A DNA stretch of 62,007 nt from DASXRU01 sp039933315. Lineage in GTDB: Bacteria; Acidobacteriota; Blastocatellia; Pyrinomonadales; Pyrinomonadaceae. The notes beneath the pieces were generated by a model. That model was given only the letters and a program-made list of their open reading frames with translations. It was not told where the DNA came from and searched no databases. This document shows positions 1-8,333 of this stretch, one piece after another (the stretch's first letter is position 1; every line of letters starts with the position of its first letter). The position numbers and the translations under genes were made by a program. Location of the stretch: contig JBDTOI010000006.1 in NCBI GenBank assembly GCA_039933315.1, forward strand, positions 1 to 62,007. The letters run 5' to 3'.

Positions 1-230
1 GATATCGAACAGTTCCGTGCTCTCCTCCACCAACGCCCCGTAATGATCCCTGTCTTCAGCCCGGCGCGGTGCAATAGCACAATCCCATGTCCGTCCCGCA
101 CGTTAAAGGTTTTTTGCTCGTCACCATTTTCCAGCAGCACGAGCCCACCGTCGGTCAACACACCGTCACAGTCCATCAAGAGGACTTTTATCCGCGCCGC
201 GCGCCGTTCGATAGCGATTAAATCTTCCAC
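1..230 (-). CDS. kdsC: 3-deoxy-D-manno-octulosonate 8-phosphate phosphatase KdsC (partial, apparent frameshift)
   Basis: This is the N-terminal part of a HAD-superfamily phosphatase that runs off the left edge. From a GTG at 230 it reads a short helix and then the HAD motif I MDCDGVLTDGG, the KdsC-typical FNVRDGHGI, and IITGR. KdsC hydrolyses Kdo-8-phosphate to Kdo, the step between KdsA and KdsB, and both of those genes lie upstream on the same strand. After IITG the frame breaks: the expected continuation ALVEESTELFDI is in another frame (codons ending at multiples of three below position 39), and the residues usually found after ITGR are missing. This looks like a small deletion of 3n+1 bases near 33-40, either a real mutation or an assembly error. 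The start is not certain, because no strong ribosome site is visible upstream. Confidence 0.72.
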   Translation of the reverse strand, partial: MEDLIAIERRAARIKVLLMDCDGVLTDGGLVLLENGDEQKTFNVRDGHGIVLLHRAGLKTGIITGRWWRRARNCSI

Positions 231-257
231 CGTTATTAAGCCCTGGACGACAAGCAG

Positions 258-299
258 TCTGACTTCTGACCTCTGACTTCTGACCTCCGGCCTCTGATT
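258..299. repeat. Tandem heptad repeat, TCTGACY type, six units
   Basis: Six consecutive 7-bp units lie between the exported protein gene and kdsC: TCTGACT, TCTGACC, TCTGACT, TCTGACC, TCCGGCC, TCTGATT. No inverted partner array is visible nearby, so this is a single-arm locus. The 7-bp period matches the repeats at 5189, 17732 and 18447, although the unit sequence differs. Confidence 0.85.
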
Positions 300-302
300 C
301 CT

Positions 303-2603
303 CTATCGAACTTCGAAGAACTCGATCCCACCCAGGCGCCAATTACCCCCGACGCGCACCAGAATTAACACTGCTGTTCCCGCTCGATCCTTGCCCAGCT
401 CGCGGGCATTGATGGTGACGTCAGCGGCCAGACGGTTCGCGTCCAGCTGTTCAGTACGCAGTACGATTGTTTGCCAGATTTCCGGTTGCGTCCCGACTAC
501 GCCACGGATGAATCTCACCAACTCGCCCGGCTCCACTAACGGCTCGATCTCTGCCTTCTTGCCACTCTTAATAACCTGGTCGAGTTGAGCGATGAAGGCA
601 CGGACCCCTTCATCAACCGGCGGTGCACTCTTTGCGGCGGCTTCAGCCCGAATCCGTCCGGCGCGCGCCGCGAGGGTTGATCCGTAAAACGCGTCAGCGC
701 GGACAGCTTCATTGAACCGCTGGACCGCTTCGGCCGCGCGGCCGCTACGCAGACTTATCTCTGCCAGGCCGAGGTTGCCCCAGGCCAGCGTGGCCGCGAG
801 CGGCAGAGGGTCTTCCAGGGCCAAACGAAACTCTTTCTCGGCATCGCTAATTCTGTTTTGTCCCAACAGCGCCCGGGCCAGCAGGATACGGGCCTCCTGT
901 ATGCGAGGCGACGACGTCAGGATGGCTCGCGCTGCCGCTTCAGCGCGCGGATATTCCTGAGCGTCAAACATGCGGCTGGTGTCTGCCAGCGGGTTCTCGC
1001 TGGAACTGGCCCGCGGCGCAATGTCATTGGTGAAATCCAGCTGTGGGTAGAGTTTCTCCGGATCAACCTCAACGCGCACCACGCGCGAGGTCGTCTTGAA
1101 GACAACCTCGGCAAAGTTTCGGGCGGGAATCGTGGCATCGGCGAAAAGACGTTCGCCGCGGTCCGTCGTGGCCAGCACCTTCACTACGGCATCGACTGAG
1201 CCAAGATTGCGCAGCGCTACAGCCCATTCGCCGGCGCGCGCCTGTGGCACACCGATCATGAGATCGAGGTCCGAGGGCTGATCCAGCGTCTGATCCAGAA
1301 TGGTTTTGAAAGCCGCGCCCCCGCGTTCCGCCAGTGCCGCGCGGGCTGCCGACAAGGTCAACCCATTCGGATCGGTCCTGGACGTCTGCAAGAGCGTGCG
1401 AACAGTACTGCGAAAGACCTCGCTTCCCAGCATGTGGTCCGCGAGCCGCCAGACCATTGCGCCTTTGTTGGCGACAGCAACAAAGTATGTGTCATCCAGC
1501 GGAGTGGTGCGCGAGAGAGGGGCGTCGCGCCGGGCCACCAGGGCGAGGGCCGATCGTTGTCGCTCGCGTTCAGCCTCTGCCACTTCGGCGCCAAACTGCT
1601 TTTCCAGAAACAAGGTGGCTAGAAAACGGGCCAAACCTTCGCGCAGCACGCCGCTGCCCTCGCCCCGAATTGGCGTCGCTGCACCAATCCATAGTCGAGC
1701 GATAGATTCGGCGATGAGGAGCGCGGTCGCTGAATCAATCTTGCTTCGGCGGAAAGCTGCGGCATTGAGCAACACGGTGCCCGAGTCATTGAATCCGGCG
1801 CCGCGCGAAACGGCGACGAGCCGCACCGGGACTTCCGGCGCCGTACCGAGAAGGCCTGCATAGAAAGAGCGTGCATTGGCAGCCAGCGAAATCAGCGCCG
1901 CGGCCTGCTTGCGATCGTCCGCACTTGCTCCTTTGGGAAGCAAGGCAGTAACGCCCCGGCTATCTGCTGAACCCGCGATCGAGTCCCAGCTTCCGGTCAG
2001 GAAAAAAGGCTGGCCATTAAGAGTTTGCTCGAAAACGCCCGGGGACTTTTCCACTCCTGACGAAACGACAGTTTCCCCCGCAGCTGTTAAGCGAAAGGGA
2101 GCGTAGTCAGCCCCGCGAATTGCAAATGAAGTATTGGGCGCTGGATACCAGAAGGATAGAGGCTCGCGCGGATCCTGCAGGAACTGCGATCCCACGGGTG
2201 AAATCGCAGCCAGCCCCGAGTTCTCTTCCACCGGCAACCGGTAATCCAGTCCCAAAGTAACGGTGCCGTTCGGCGGCACTGCGGCAGGCAGAGTCACGGT
2301 CGGCCGCAGGAGGTTTCGTTCGGGAGCGGTGCGAAACGGCGCGTTCGCTCCATTCACTGATGCGGCCTTGATTTCAGCCTTGGGACTTATGCGCAGGCTA
2401 ACTGTCGAACCTGGGCCGCGGCCGACGTTGATCAAAGTTAGAACGGCTCGGGCATTTAGAAAACGATCATTCCCCAGGCCGCTGACTGCGATATCGAAGT
2501 TGGACACCTGCCATGCGGCACGTAACTCGTCCTGGGCCTGCACTCCGGAATGGAGCAACAGCAGCAAGGTGATGCAAATCAAAAAATGGCGAAGGGTTTT
2601 CAT
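303..2603 (-). CDS. Exported M1-peptidase-like protein (zinc site lost) with TPR and C-terminal domain
   Basis: The protein is 766 residues from ATG 2603. That start is chosen because it opens directly on a signal peptide (MKTLRHFLIC, then a leucine-rich core, ending near VQAQ). Residues 30-330 resemble the N-terminal and catalytic part of M1-family aminopeptidases, but where HExxH is expected the sequence reads AESIA (298-302). The downstream EGLARF glutamate (E322) is kept. A tetratricopeptide region follows at about 590-690, and the last 100 residues look like a small NTF2-type fold ending GNWRLGGIEFFEVR. It is therefore probably a non-catalytic, periplasmic or outer-membrane-associated scaffold. 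It lies between kdsA and kdsC with 75 and 72 bp gaps, so it is probably co-transcribed with the Kdo genes. I do not recognise a named family. Confidence 0.8.
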   Translation of the reverse strand: MKTLRHFLICITLLLLLHSGVQAQDELRAAWQVSNFDIAVSGLGNDRFLNARAVLTLINVGRGPGSTVSLRISPKAEIKAASVNGANAPFRTAPERNLLRPTVTLPAAVPPNGTVTLGLDYRLPVEENSGLAAISPVGSQFLQDPREPLSFWYPAPNTSFAIRGADYAPFRLTAAGETVVSSGVEKSPGVFEQTLNGQPFFLTGSWDSIAGSADSRGVTALLPKGASADDRKQAAALISLAANARSFYAGLLGTAPEVPVRLVAVSRGAGFNDSGTVLLNAAAFRRSKIDSATALLIAESIARLWIGAATPIRGEGSGVLREGLARFLATLFLEKQFGAEVAEAERERQRSALALVARRDAPLSRTTPLDDTYFVAVANKGAMVWRLADHMLGSEVFRSTVRTLLQTSRTDPNGLTLSAARAALAERGGAAFKTILDQTLDQPSDLDLMIGVPQARAGEWAVALRNLGSVDAVVKVLATTDRGERLFADATIPARNFAEVVFKTTSRVVRVEVDPEKLYPQLDFTNDIAPRASSSENPLADTSRMFDAQEYPRAEAAARAILTSSPRIQEARILLARALLGQNRISDAEKEFRLALEDPLPLAATLAWGNLGLAEISLRSGRAAEAVQRFNEAVRADAFYGSTLAARAGRIRAEAAAKSAPPVDEGVRAFIAQLDQVIKSGKKAEIEPLVEPGELVRFIRGVVGTQPEIWQTIVLRTEQLDANRLAADVTINARELGKDRAGTAVLILVRVGGNWRLGGIEFFEVR

Positions 2604-2678
2604 ATTAGATAATCTCACGACCCCGTGTACGTTGAGGCGTTCACACAAATCCGTGCGCTGGCAAAGGGATTCGATCCG

Positions 2679-3515
2679 CTACTCAGCCTCAGTTCCTCTG
2701 GCGTCGCCCACCAGCGCATGAAGGTCCCTCAGCATCTTCAACAGAGGGCCCATTCGTTCCAACGGCAGCATGTTGGGCCCATCCGACGGCGCTCGCTCCG
2801 GGTGGTCGTGCACCTCCATGAACACTGCATCGACTCCGCAAGCCACTCCCGCGCGGGCGAGCGGTTCGATGTACTGCGACAAACCACCGGTTGCATGCCC
2901 CAGACCTCCGGGAAGCTGCAACGAATGGGTCACATCAAAAACTATCGGTACGTCAAACTCTCGCATGATGGGAAACGAGCGCATGTCGACCACCAGATTG
3001 TTGTAACCGAAACTGACGCCGCGTTCCGTCAGCATGAATCTTTCACACCCGGCTGCCTGCGCTTTCTCAACTATGTTGCGTGCGTCTTGCGGGGCCATGA
3101 ACTGGCCTTTCTTCACATTGACGGCTGCGCCTGACTGCGCCGCGGCGGTGATCAGATCCGTCTGCCGCGACAGAAAAGCCGGGATTTGCAGAATGTCGGC
3201 CACGGCAGCCGTTGCTTCGATCTGCGAGATCTCGTGCACGTCGGTAAGCACTGGCAAGTCTAATTTGTATTTGACGTGGCGCAGCACTTCCAGCCCCGCC
3301 TCCATGCCGAGCCCGCGAAAGCTTTTCCCCGATGAGCGATTCGCTTTGTCGAAAGAAGACTTGAAAACAAAATCAAGGCCGGCATCGCGCGCCCGCAAAG
3401 CGCACTCGCTCGCCATCATTAACGCGTGCTCATCGGACTCGATGACGCACGGGCCGGCGATCACCGTCAGGCGACCATTACCGAAAGTGGCATTTCCCAC
3501 CTGGAAACTTTTCAT
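2679..3515 (-). CDS. kdsA: 3-deoxy-8-phosphooctulonate synthase (Kdo-8-phosphate synthase)
   Basis: The product is 278 residues, the normal KdsA length. It condenses phosphoenolpyruvate with arabinose-5-phosphate to give Kdo-8-phosphate in the cytoplasm, the first committed step to the lipopolysaccharide inner-core sugar. Diagnostic stretches are IAGPCVIES, FKSSFDKANRSS, LTDVHE, QIPAFLSRQTDL, VNVKKGQFMAP and FDVTHSLQLPGG. The start at 3515 (MKSFQVGN) is where family similarity begins. The frame stays open upstream, but that stretch is arginine-rich shadow of the kinase gene. The cysteine in AGPCVIE is common to both metal-dependent and metal-independent classes, so I do not assign a class. 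It follows the kinase gene by 31 bp. Confidence 0.97.
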   Translation of the reverse strand: MKSFQVGNATFGNGRLTVIAGPCVIESDEHALMMASECALRARDAGLDFVFKSSFDKANRSSGKSFRGLGMEAGLEVLRHVKYKLDLPVLTDVHEISQIEATAAVADILQIPAFLSRQTDLITAAAQSGAAVNVKKGQFMAPQDARNIVEKAQAAGCERFMLTERGVSFGYNNLVVDMRSFPIMREFDVPIVFDVTHSLQLPGGLGHATGGLSQYIEPLARAGVACGVDAVFMEVHDHPERAPSDGPNMLPLERMGPLLKMLRDLHALVGDARGTEAE

Positions 3516-3546
3516 CTTTAGTTTGCAGAAGATATCAGATTTGAGT

Positions 3547-5070
3547 CTAAAACGGCTTCTTAAGAATTCGTTTGAACTTGCTGAAAGCCGCACCGACCTT
3601 TGATTGTTTTTTCTTTGGGGGCTCCTTTGCCGGACGGGGAGTCGCCTTTGCGGGAACCACCGTGGGCGATGGCGTGGCCAACGGCGATGGTGTCGGCGTC
3701 GGAGTCGCGACGGCGTTTGCACTATTAACTGCACCACCTCCGGAGCGGCTCACAACAATTGCCAGGACGGCGACCATGATCGCCAGCAAAAGGACGCCAA
3801 TCAATAGGCCGAGTTTCCGGGGCCGGCCCGGGGCAGGCCCGTCAACAGTCACAGTGACCCGAGGAAACTCATGTCCCGTCCCAAGCCCGGGCTGACGACC
3901 CACGTTGACGCTGGGCAGCGACGGCGCGTCTCGCGCATCTCTATTCAGAACCGTTAAGTCGGTGGAACCCGAGGTCGTCGCGCGGTTCTGACGCAATCGC
4001 TCAAGATCCAGTACCAGGCGCCCCGAGGCTGTCGGGGTTCCTGCATTGCGCAGCGTCTCCATGCTTGGAGCAGTCAATATATTGGAGTGTTCCAGGCCAA
4101 GTTGCTCCGCGGTGATGTACAACTCCTGGCGGAAGTCGTCGGCATTTGCGGGTCGATCGGCGGGGTTCTTTTCCAGCGCGTGCAGCACCACACTCTCGAT
4201 CGCCGGCGGAATCGTAGCGACAATCTCGCTGGGCGGTCGCGGCGGCGATGATGAGTGCTTCATGGCGACCGCCAGCGGAGTTGAGCCAGTGAAAGGTGTC
4301 ATCCCGGCCAGCATCTCGTACAGGATGATACCCAGACTATAAACATCCGATGCGGGCGTTAGCCGGACCCCGTCGCATTGTTCGGGAGACATGTAACGTG
4401 GCGTGCCAATCATCACGCCGACCTGTGTCAGCGTCATGTGATCGTCTTCCTCGAGCGCTTCCGCCGCCAGCTTGGCAATTCCAAAATCCAGGACCTTCAC
4501 GGTGGCAGGAGTGTTGGGGCGCTGGACGATAAATATGTTTGCCGGCTTCAGATCACGGTGAATGATGCCGGCCGCGTGAGCCGCGCCGACGGCAGCCGAA
4601 ATCTGCATCATCAAAGATACTGCGCGAGCCGTATCGAGCGGCGCATCATGCGCAAGCACTTCCCGCAGGGTGCGACCCTCCAGCAATTCCATGACGATGT
4701 AAACGTAGCCATCGGTGGTGGTGCCAAAGTCGGTTACGGTAACCGCGTTGGCATGTTGCAGGCGTCCGGCGGCGCGGGCTTCGCGACGAAAGCGAATGAG
4801 GGCCGCTTCGTCTTCAACAAACCGGGAATTCAGTACCTTGATGGCGACTGGCCGATCGATCAAGAGGTGGGTGGCGCGATATACCGTGCCCATCCCGCCT
4901 ACACCGAGCTTTTCATCCAGCCTGTACTTGCCGTCAAACGTGCGGCCGATCAGCGGATCGGCCGGTGTCTCAACGGCTATGGTGGGATCAGCCTGTAAAG
5001 GGCTTTGATCAATGGCGCACACTTTCTCGCCGTGCGAGTACTGCCGTCCGCATTGAGGACAATGGAGCAT
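3547..5070 (-). CDS. Membrane-anchored Ser/Thr protein kinase with N-terminal zinc ribbon
   Basis: The product is 507 residues. It opens with a short zinc-ribbon-like segment (CPQCGRQY, with a further Cys at 17), then a Hanks-type kinase domain at about 43-310: GVGGMG glycine loop, VAIKVL lysine, HRDLKPANIF catalytic loop, DFGIAK, and GTPRYMSPEQ. All catalytic residues are present, so it should be active. A proline/threonine linker leads to one membrane segment near 425-445 (LGLLIGVLLLAIMVAVLAIVV). The short outer part is rich in P and T and ends in a very basic KKKQSKVGAAFSKFKRILKKPF-like tail. No PASTA repeats are present. It sits between pyrG and kdsA in the Kdo cluster, so its targets may include envelope enzymes; that is inference only. 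Confidence 0.93.
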   Translation of the reverse strand: MLHCPQCGRQYSHGEKVCAIDQSPLQADPTIAVETPADPLIGRTFDGKYRLDEKLGVGGMGTVYRATHLLIDRPVAIKVLNSRFVEDEAALIRFRREARAAGRLQHANAVTVTDFGTTTDGYVYIVMELLEGRTLREVLAHDAPLDTARAVSLMMQISAAVGAAHAAGIIHRDLKPANIFIVQRPNTPATVKVLDFGIAKLAAEALEEDDHMTLTQVGVMIGTPRYMSPEQCDGVRLTPASDVYSLGIILYEMLAGMTPFTGSTPLAVAMKHSSSPPRPPSEIVATIPPAIESVVLHALEKNPADRPANADDFRQELYITAEQLGLEHSNILTAPSMETLRNAGTPTASGRLVLDLERLRQNRATTSGSTDLTVLNRDARDAPSLPSVNVGRQPGLGTGHEFPRVTVTVDGPAPGRPRKLGLLIGVLLLAIMVAVLAIVVSRSGGGAVNSANAVATPTPTPSPLATPSPTVVPAKATPRPAKEPPKKKQSKVGAAFSKFKRILKKPF

Positions 5071-5188
5071 AATTAGACTGTTCTGGAGAGCGCCTGCATT
5101 ATCGCCTAAAGGGAAGCGTGAGCGTTAGTGAGGGAGTAATTATGGAGTGCGCTGGGCAAGCGCGACCCCGCTTTTGACTGGCTTTTAC

Positions 5189-5273
5189 GATCTGAGATCT
5201 CTAATTTGAAATTTGAGATGAAAACCAGCCAAAGCGTGTTTTATTTCAGATCTCAAATTTGAGATCTCAGATC
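5189..5273. repeat. Inverted pair of heptad arrays (GATCTGA/AATTTGA type)
   Basis: This lies in the 210-bp gap between pyrG and the kinase gene. The left array starts at 5189 with units GATCTGA, GATCTCT, AATTTGA, AATTTGA. The right array is its inverted counterpart: 5253-5273 is the reverse complement of 5189-5209 with 20 of 21 bases matching. The right side also contains a perfect 20-bp palindrome at 5248-5267. The flanks add an imperfect outer pairing (about 5169-5187 with 5218-5236). Transcripts in either direction should fold into a hairpin, so it could end or protect the pyrG message. It has no uridine tract of the usual terminator kind. Confidence 0.85.
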
Positions 5274-5280
5274 TTATAGC

Positions 5281-6978
5281 TTAGTTATCACTGGCGACGG
5301 CGGCGCGCTCATGGGCGACAAATTCCTTTTCGCCGATCTTCTCGATCGTGGTTTCGTTGCGCAGTCGATGTTCAAACGCCGCGCGAACGAATGAAGCAAA
5401 CAACGGATGAGGATCGAGCGGCCGAGATTTATACTCCGGATGAAACTGGCAGGCCAGAAACCATGGATGAACCTCACGCGAAAGCTCGATTATCTCCACG
5501 AATTTTCCATCAGGCGAGATGCCGCTGACCACCAGGCCGTCGCTTTCCAGCGTGGCACGAAATTCGGGATTGAACTCGTAACGATGCCGGTGTCGCTCGC
5601 TGATTTCTTCGGCGCCTTTGTAAACATCCCGGGCCAGCGACCCCTCTGACAGTCGGCATGGCCAGGCGCCCAGACGCATTGTTCCTCCCAGCTCCTCCAC
5701 GTCAACCAGATCGCGCAGCTTGAAAATGATGGGATGCGGTGTTTCGATGTCGAACTCAGTAGAATCAGCGTCTTTCAGGGCACAGACATTGCGCGCATAT
5801 TCCACGCAGGCGGTCTGCATGCCTAAGCAAATGCCAAAGTAAGGAGTGCTCGTCCTGCGGGCATACGATATTGCGCGAATCATGCCCTCGACGCCTCGTT
5901 TACCGAATCCGCCGGGGACGAGGATGGCGTCAAAATCGCGCAGCCTCGATTCGTAGTCATCCTCCATTAGTTCTTCCGATTCGATCCATTTCACATTTAC
6001 TCGCAGGTTGTTTCCCACGCCCCCGTGCGTCAAAGCTTCGCGCAGTGATTTGTATGAATCTTCCAACTCCACATACTTGCCGACGATGGCAATCGACGTT
6101 TCACCCGCCGATGGTTCACGAATTGTTGCCACCAGCTTGCGCCACTGGGAAAGATCTCTTGCCGGCGCCTGCTCACTGAGCTGCAGTAGGGAAACGATTA
6201 ATTCATCCAGGCCTTGATCGTGAAAGGCCAGCGGCACCTCGTAGATCGTATCCACGTCCTGCGCCGTCACCACCGCGGATTCCTTAACGTTGCAGAAGAG
6301 CGCGATTTTTGATCGTAAATCGTGAGGCAGTGGACGATCGGAACGGCAGAGCAGAATGTCGGGCGCAATGCCGATCTCCCGCAGCTCGCGCACAGAATGC
6401 TGGGTCGGTTTGGTTTTTAGTTCTCCGGCCGCGGCTATGAATGGGACCAGCGTCACGTGAACGAACAGAATGTTGTCCCGGCCTTCTTCATTGCCCATCT
6501 GGCGTATGGCTTCGAGGAATGGTAATGATTCGATGTCACCCACCGTCCCGCCAATCTCAACGATCACCACGTCTACGTTGTCGTTGTCGGCAACACCGCG
6601 CACTGCTTCCTTGATCTCGTTGGTCACGTGCGGGATCACCTGAATCGTTTTGCCCAGGTAGTCTCCGCGCCGTTCTTTTTCGATCACTGAAAGGTAAATC
6701 CTGCCAGTGGTCCAGTTGTTGGCCTGCGATAGATGAGCGTGCGTGAACCGTTCATAGTGGCCCAGATCGAGATCTGTTTCGGCGCCATCATCAGTGACAA
6801 AGACCTCCCCGTGCTGGAAGGGCGACATCGTGCCGGGATCGACGTTGATGTAGGGATCGAGCTTGATCAGTGTGACGCGCAGGCCGCGCGCTTCCAGCAG
6901 ACAACCGATGGAGGAAGCAGCCAGGCCTTTTCCCAAACTGGAAACCACACCGCCGGTCACAAAAATGTATTTAGGCAT
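5281..6978 (-). CDS. pyrG: CTP synthase
   Basis: The product is 565 residues. It aminates UTP to CTP using ATP and glutamine. The N-terminal synthetase domain starts MPKYIFVTGGVVSSLGKG and contains KLDPYINVDPGTMSPFQHGE. The C-terminal class I glutamine amidotransferase domain has the nucleophile in FGICLGMQ and the His-Glu pair in CQFHPEY. It is about 20 residues longer than the E. coli enzyme, with an extra charged tail. It lies 47 bp after the small membrane-protein gene and is co-directional with kdsB. KdsB consumes CTP to make CMP-Kdo, which gives a metabolic reason for the neighbourhood. Confidence 0.98.
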   Translation of the reverse strand: MPKYIFVTGGVVSSLGKGLAASSIGCLLEARGLRVTLIKLDPYINVDPGTMSPFQHGEVFVTDDGAETDLDLGHYERFTHAHLSQANNWTTGRIYLSVIEKERRGDYLGKTIQVIPHVTNEIKEAVRGVADNDNVDVVIVEIGGTVGDIESLPFLEAIRQMGNEEGRDNILFVHVTLVPFIAAAGELKTKPTQHSVRELREIGIAPDILLCRSDRPLPHDLRSKIALFCNVKESAVVTAQDVDTIYEVPLAFHDQGLDELIVSLLQLSEQAPARDLSQWRKLVATIREPSAGETSIAIVGKYVELEDSYKSLREALTHGGVGNNLRVNVKWIESEELMEDDYESRLRDFDAILVPGGFGKRGVEGMIRAISYARRTSTPYFGICLGMQTACVEYARNVCALKDADSTEFDIETPHPIIFKLRDLVDVEELGGTMRLGAWPCRLSEGSLARDVYKGAEEISERHRHRYEFNPEFRATLESDGLVVSGISPDGKFVEIIELSREVHPWFLACQFHPEYKSRPLDPHPLFASFVRAAFEHRLRNETTIEKIGEKEFVAHERAAVASDN

Positions 6979-7025
6979 CGATTTCTCCCTCTAGTAAGTT
7001 CGTAACGTTTATGCGGACGGCCTGC

Positions 7026-7346
7026 CTACTCCCTACTTTCCTCATCCTCAGGGCTGGTGCCCGCCTCGGGCGGCTCACCTACGCCCTGTTCACCATCGTA
7101 GCGGCCCTGCTTTAAGTCCTGCTGCGCTATCACTGCCTTGGCGACTGAGGGCTGCAGTATCTTCTGCAGTCCAATGAAACCGGCGCTAAGCATACTGGGC
7201 TGCTCTCGAGCACGCTTCTCAAATTCCTCCGCCGACACATTGTAGGGCTTGCTCAAACCCCAGACGGCAAGAACGGCCAACAGCACCAGTAGCACGAGAA
7301 AGCCAAGACCAATCCAATCACTCGTATTTGCAAATAAAAATATCAT
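7026..7346 (-). CDS. Small single-span membrane protein of unknown function
   Basis: The product is 106 residues with one membrane helix near the N-terminus (about 11-30, WIGLGFLVLLVLLAVLAVWG). A cytoplasmic-looking tail includes KPYNVSAEEFEKRAREQPSM and ends in a very acidic run. Its ATG overlaps the TGA of kdsB in the form ATGA (7343-7346), which implies translational coupling, and pyrG follows 47 bp later. I do not recognise the family. The coupling to kdsB is the best evidence that it is real. Confidence 0.75.
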   Translation of the reverse strand: MIFLFANTSDWIGLGFLVLLVLLAVLAVWGLSKPYNVSAEEFEKRAREQPSMLSAGFIGLQKILQPSVAKAVIAQQDLKQGRYDGEQGVGEPPEAGTSPEDEESRE

Positions 7347-8170
7347 CTTGCGGCCGTGATAAGTTCTCTCTCCAACATCGCCCGCACGCGTTCCAGGTCA
7401 TCAAGCGTATCGACTCCGATCGAAGGGGCGGCAGCCTCTACTACCCTGATCGTTACCCCGCGTTCAATGGCCCGCAACTGTTCCAGCGTCTCCGCTAGCT
7501 CAAGGCGTGATTGCGGCCAGGCGGAGTATTGCAGCAGGAACTCGCGTCGATACACGTATAGCCCAGTGTGCTTGCGAAAAGTTGAAAGTAACTCGGGCTC
7601 GTTTTCCAGGGCCGCCTGCAAACTGCCATGCGAGCGCGCTGCTTCCTGGGGATAAGGAATTGGCGAGCGCGAGAAATAGATTGCTCGCCCGTTCTGGTCG
7701 ATGACGACTTTTACCACCGAACTGTCTATCACGTCGGCTGCGTCGGTAATTGGTTCGCACGTGGTCGCCATCTCTACCGATTCAGAACCCGGCGCCAGCA
7801 GCGCCTCAATGGCTCGATCAATAGTCTCGGGAGAGATCAGCGGCTCGTCGCCCTGGACGTTAACTATTATCTGCGCTGCGGGTAAGGCGCGCGCTACTTC
7901 CGCGACCCGGTCGGTGCCGCTGGCGTGGTCGCTGCTGGTCATCATCGCCTCAAATCCAGCGCCGGTCACTGCAGCGAAAATTCTCTGGTCGTCGGTAGCG
8001 ACGATGGCGCGGGCAATATGGCGTGCGGCGAGGGCGCGTTCCAGCGTCCACAAAACCAGCGGTTTGCCGGCAATCAGCGACAACGGTTTGCCGGGGAGAC
8101 GAGTCGATTTGTACCGAGCGGGGATTACTGCGATTGAATTTTTGGCGGGATTTTCGCCCGTGTGATTCAC
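7343..8170 (-). CDS. kdsB: 3-deoxy-manno-octulosonate cytidylyltransferase (CMP-Kdo synthetase)
   Basis: The product is 275 residues. It activates Kdo with CTP to CMP-Kdo before transfer to lipid A. The nucleotidyltransferase signature IPARYKSTRLPGKPL is at the N-terminus, followed by ATDDQRI and the metal-binding region VNVQGDEPLI. YFSRSPIPYP and LYVYRREFL are typical KdsB stretches. It is the first gene of the Kdo/CTP cluster on this strand. The 163-bp gap upstream holds the terminator of the preceding envelope cluster, so a promoter for kdsB should lie between about 8171 and 8264. I could not pick it out by eye. Confidence 0.97.
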   Translation of the reverse strand: MNHTGENPAKNSIAVIPARYKSTRLPGKPLSLIAGKPLVLWTLERALAARHIARAIVATDDQRIFAAVTGAGFEAMMTSSDHASGTDRVAEVARALPAAQIIVNVQGDEPLISPETIDRAIEALLAPGSESVEMATTCEPITDAADVIDSSVVKVVIDQNGRAIYFSRSPIPYPQEAARSHGSLQAALENEPELLSTFRKHTGLYVYRREFLLQYSAWPQSRLELAETLEQLRAIERGVTIRVVEAAAPSIGVDTLDDLERVRAMLERELITAAR

Positions 8171-8249
8171 GGGACAACACCATAACGCGGGCGGCGCAGA
8201 GTGTCAATGTAGATGCTCCCGCGCAAAAGAAAACAAAGTCCCTGGCGCG

Positions 8250-8297
8250 AAATAAACAAACAAGAAGAGGCCGCCGGTATTTGCCGGCGACCCCTCT
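8250..8297 (-). terminator. Rho-independent terminator after the LolA-like gene
   Basis: Read on the minus strand, CGCCGG and CCGGCG form a stem around a six-base loop (8272-8289). Flanking GAGG/CCTC pairs extend it from 8266 to about 8296. The minus strand then continues with a T-rich run (CTTCTTGTTTGTTTATTT, about 8250-8267). It lies 37 bp after the stop codon at 8334, separating the envelope cluster from kdsB. Confidence 0.8.
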
Positions 8298-8333
8298 CCT
8301 GACACTGTTGAGCCAGTGAAAAGCCTCAACTAA

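Noticed and set aside
858..1863. Several long plus-strand frames opposite the exported M1-like gene
   Set aside because: These are antisense shadows in GC-rich DNA with Arg/Ser/Pro-rich translations and no motifs; the minus-strand product has a signal peptide and domains.
3516..3737. Upstream extension of kdsA (74 extra codons)
   Set aside because: The extension is arginine-rich, overlaps the 3' end of the kinase gene and has no similarity to KdsA; the family starts at MKSFQVGN (3515).
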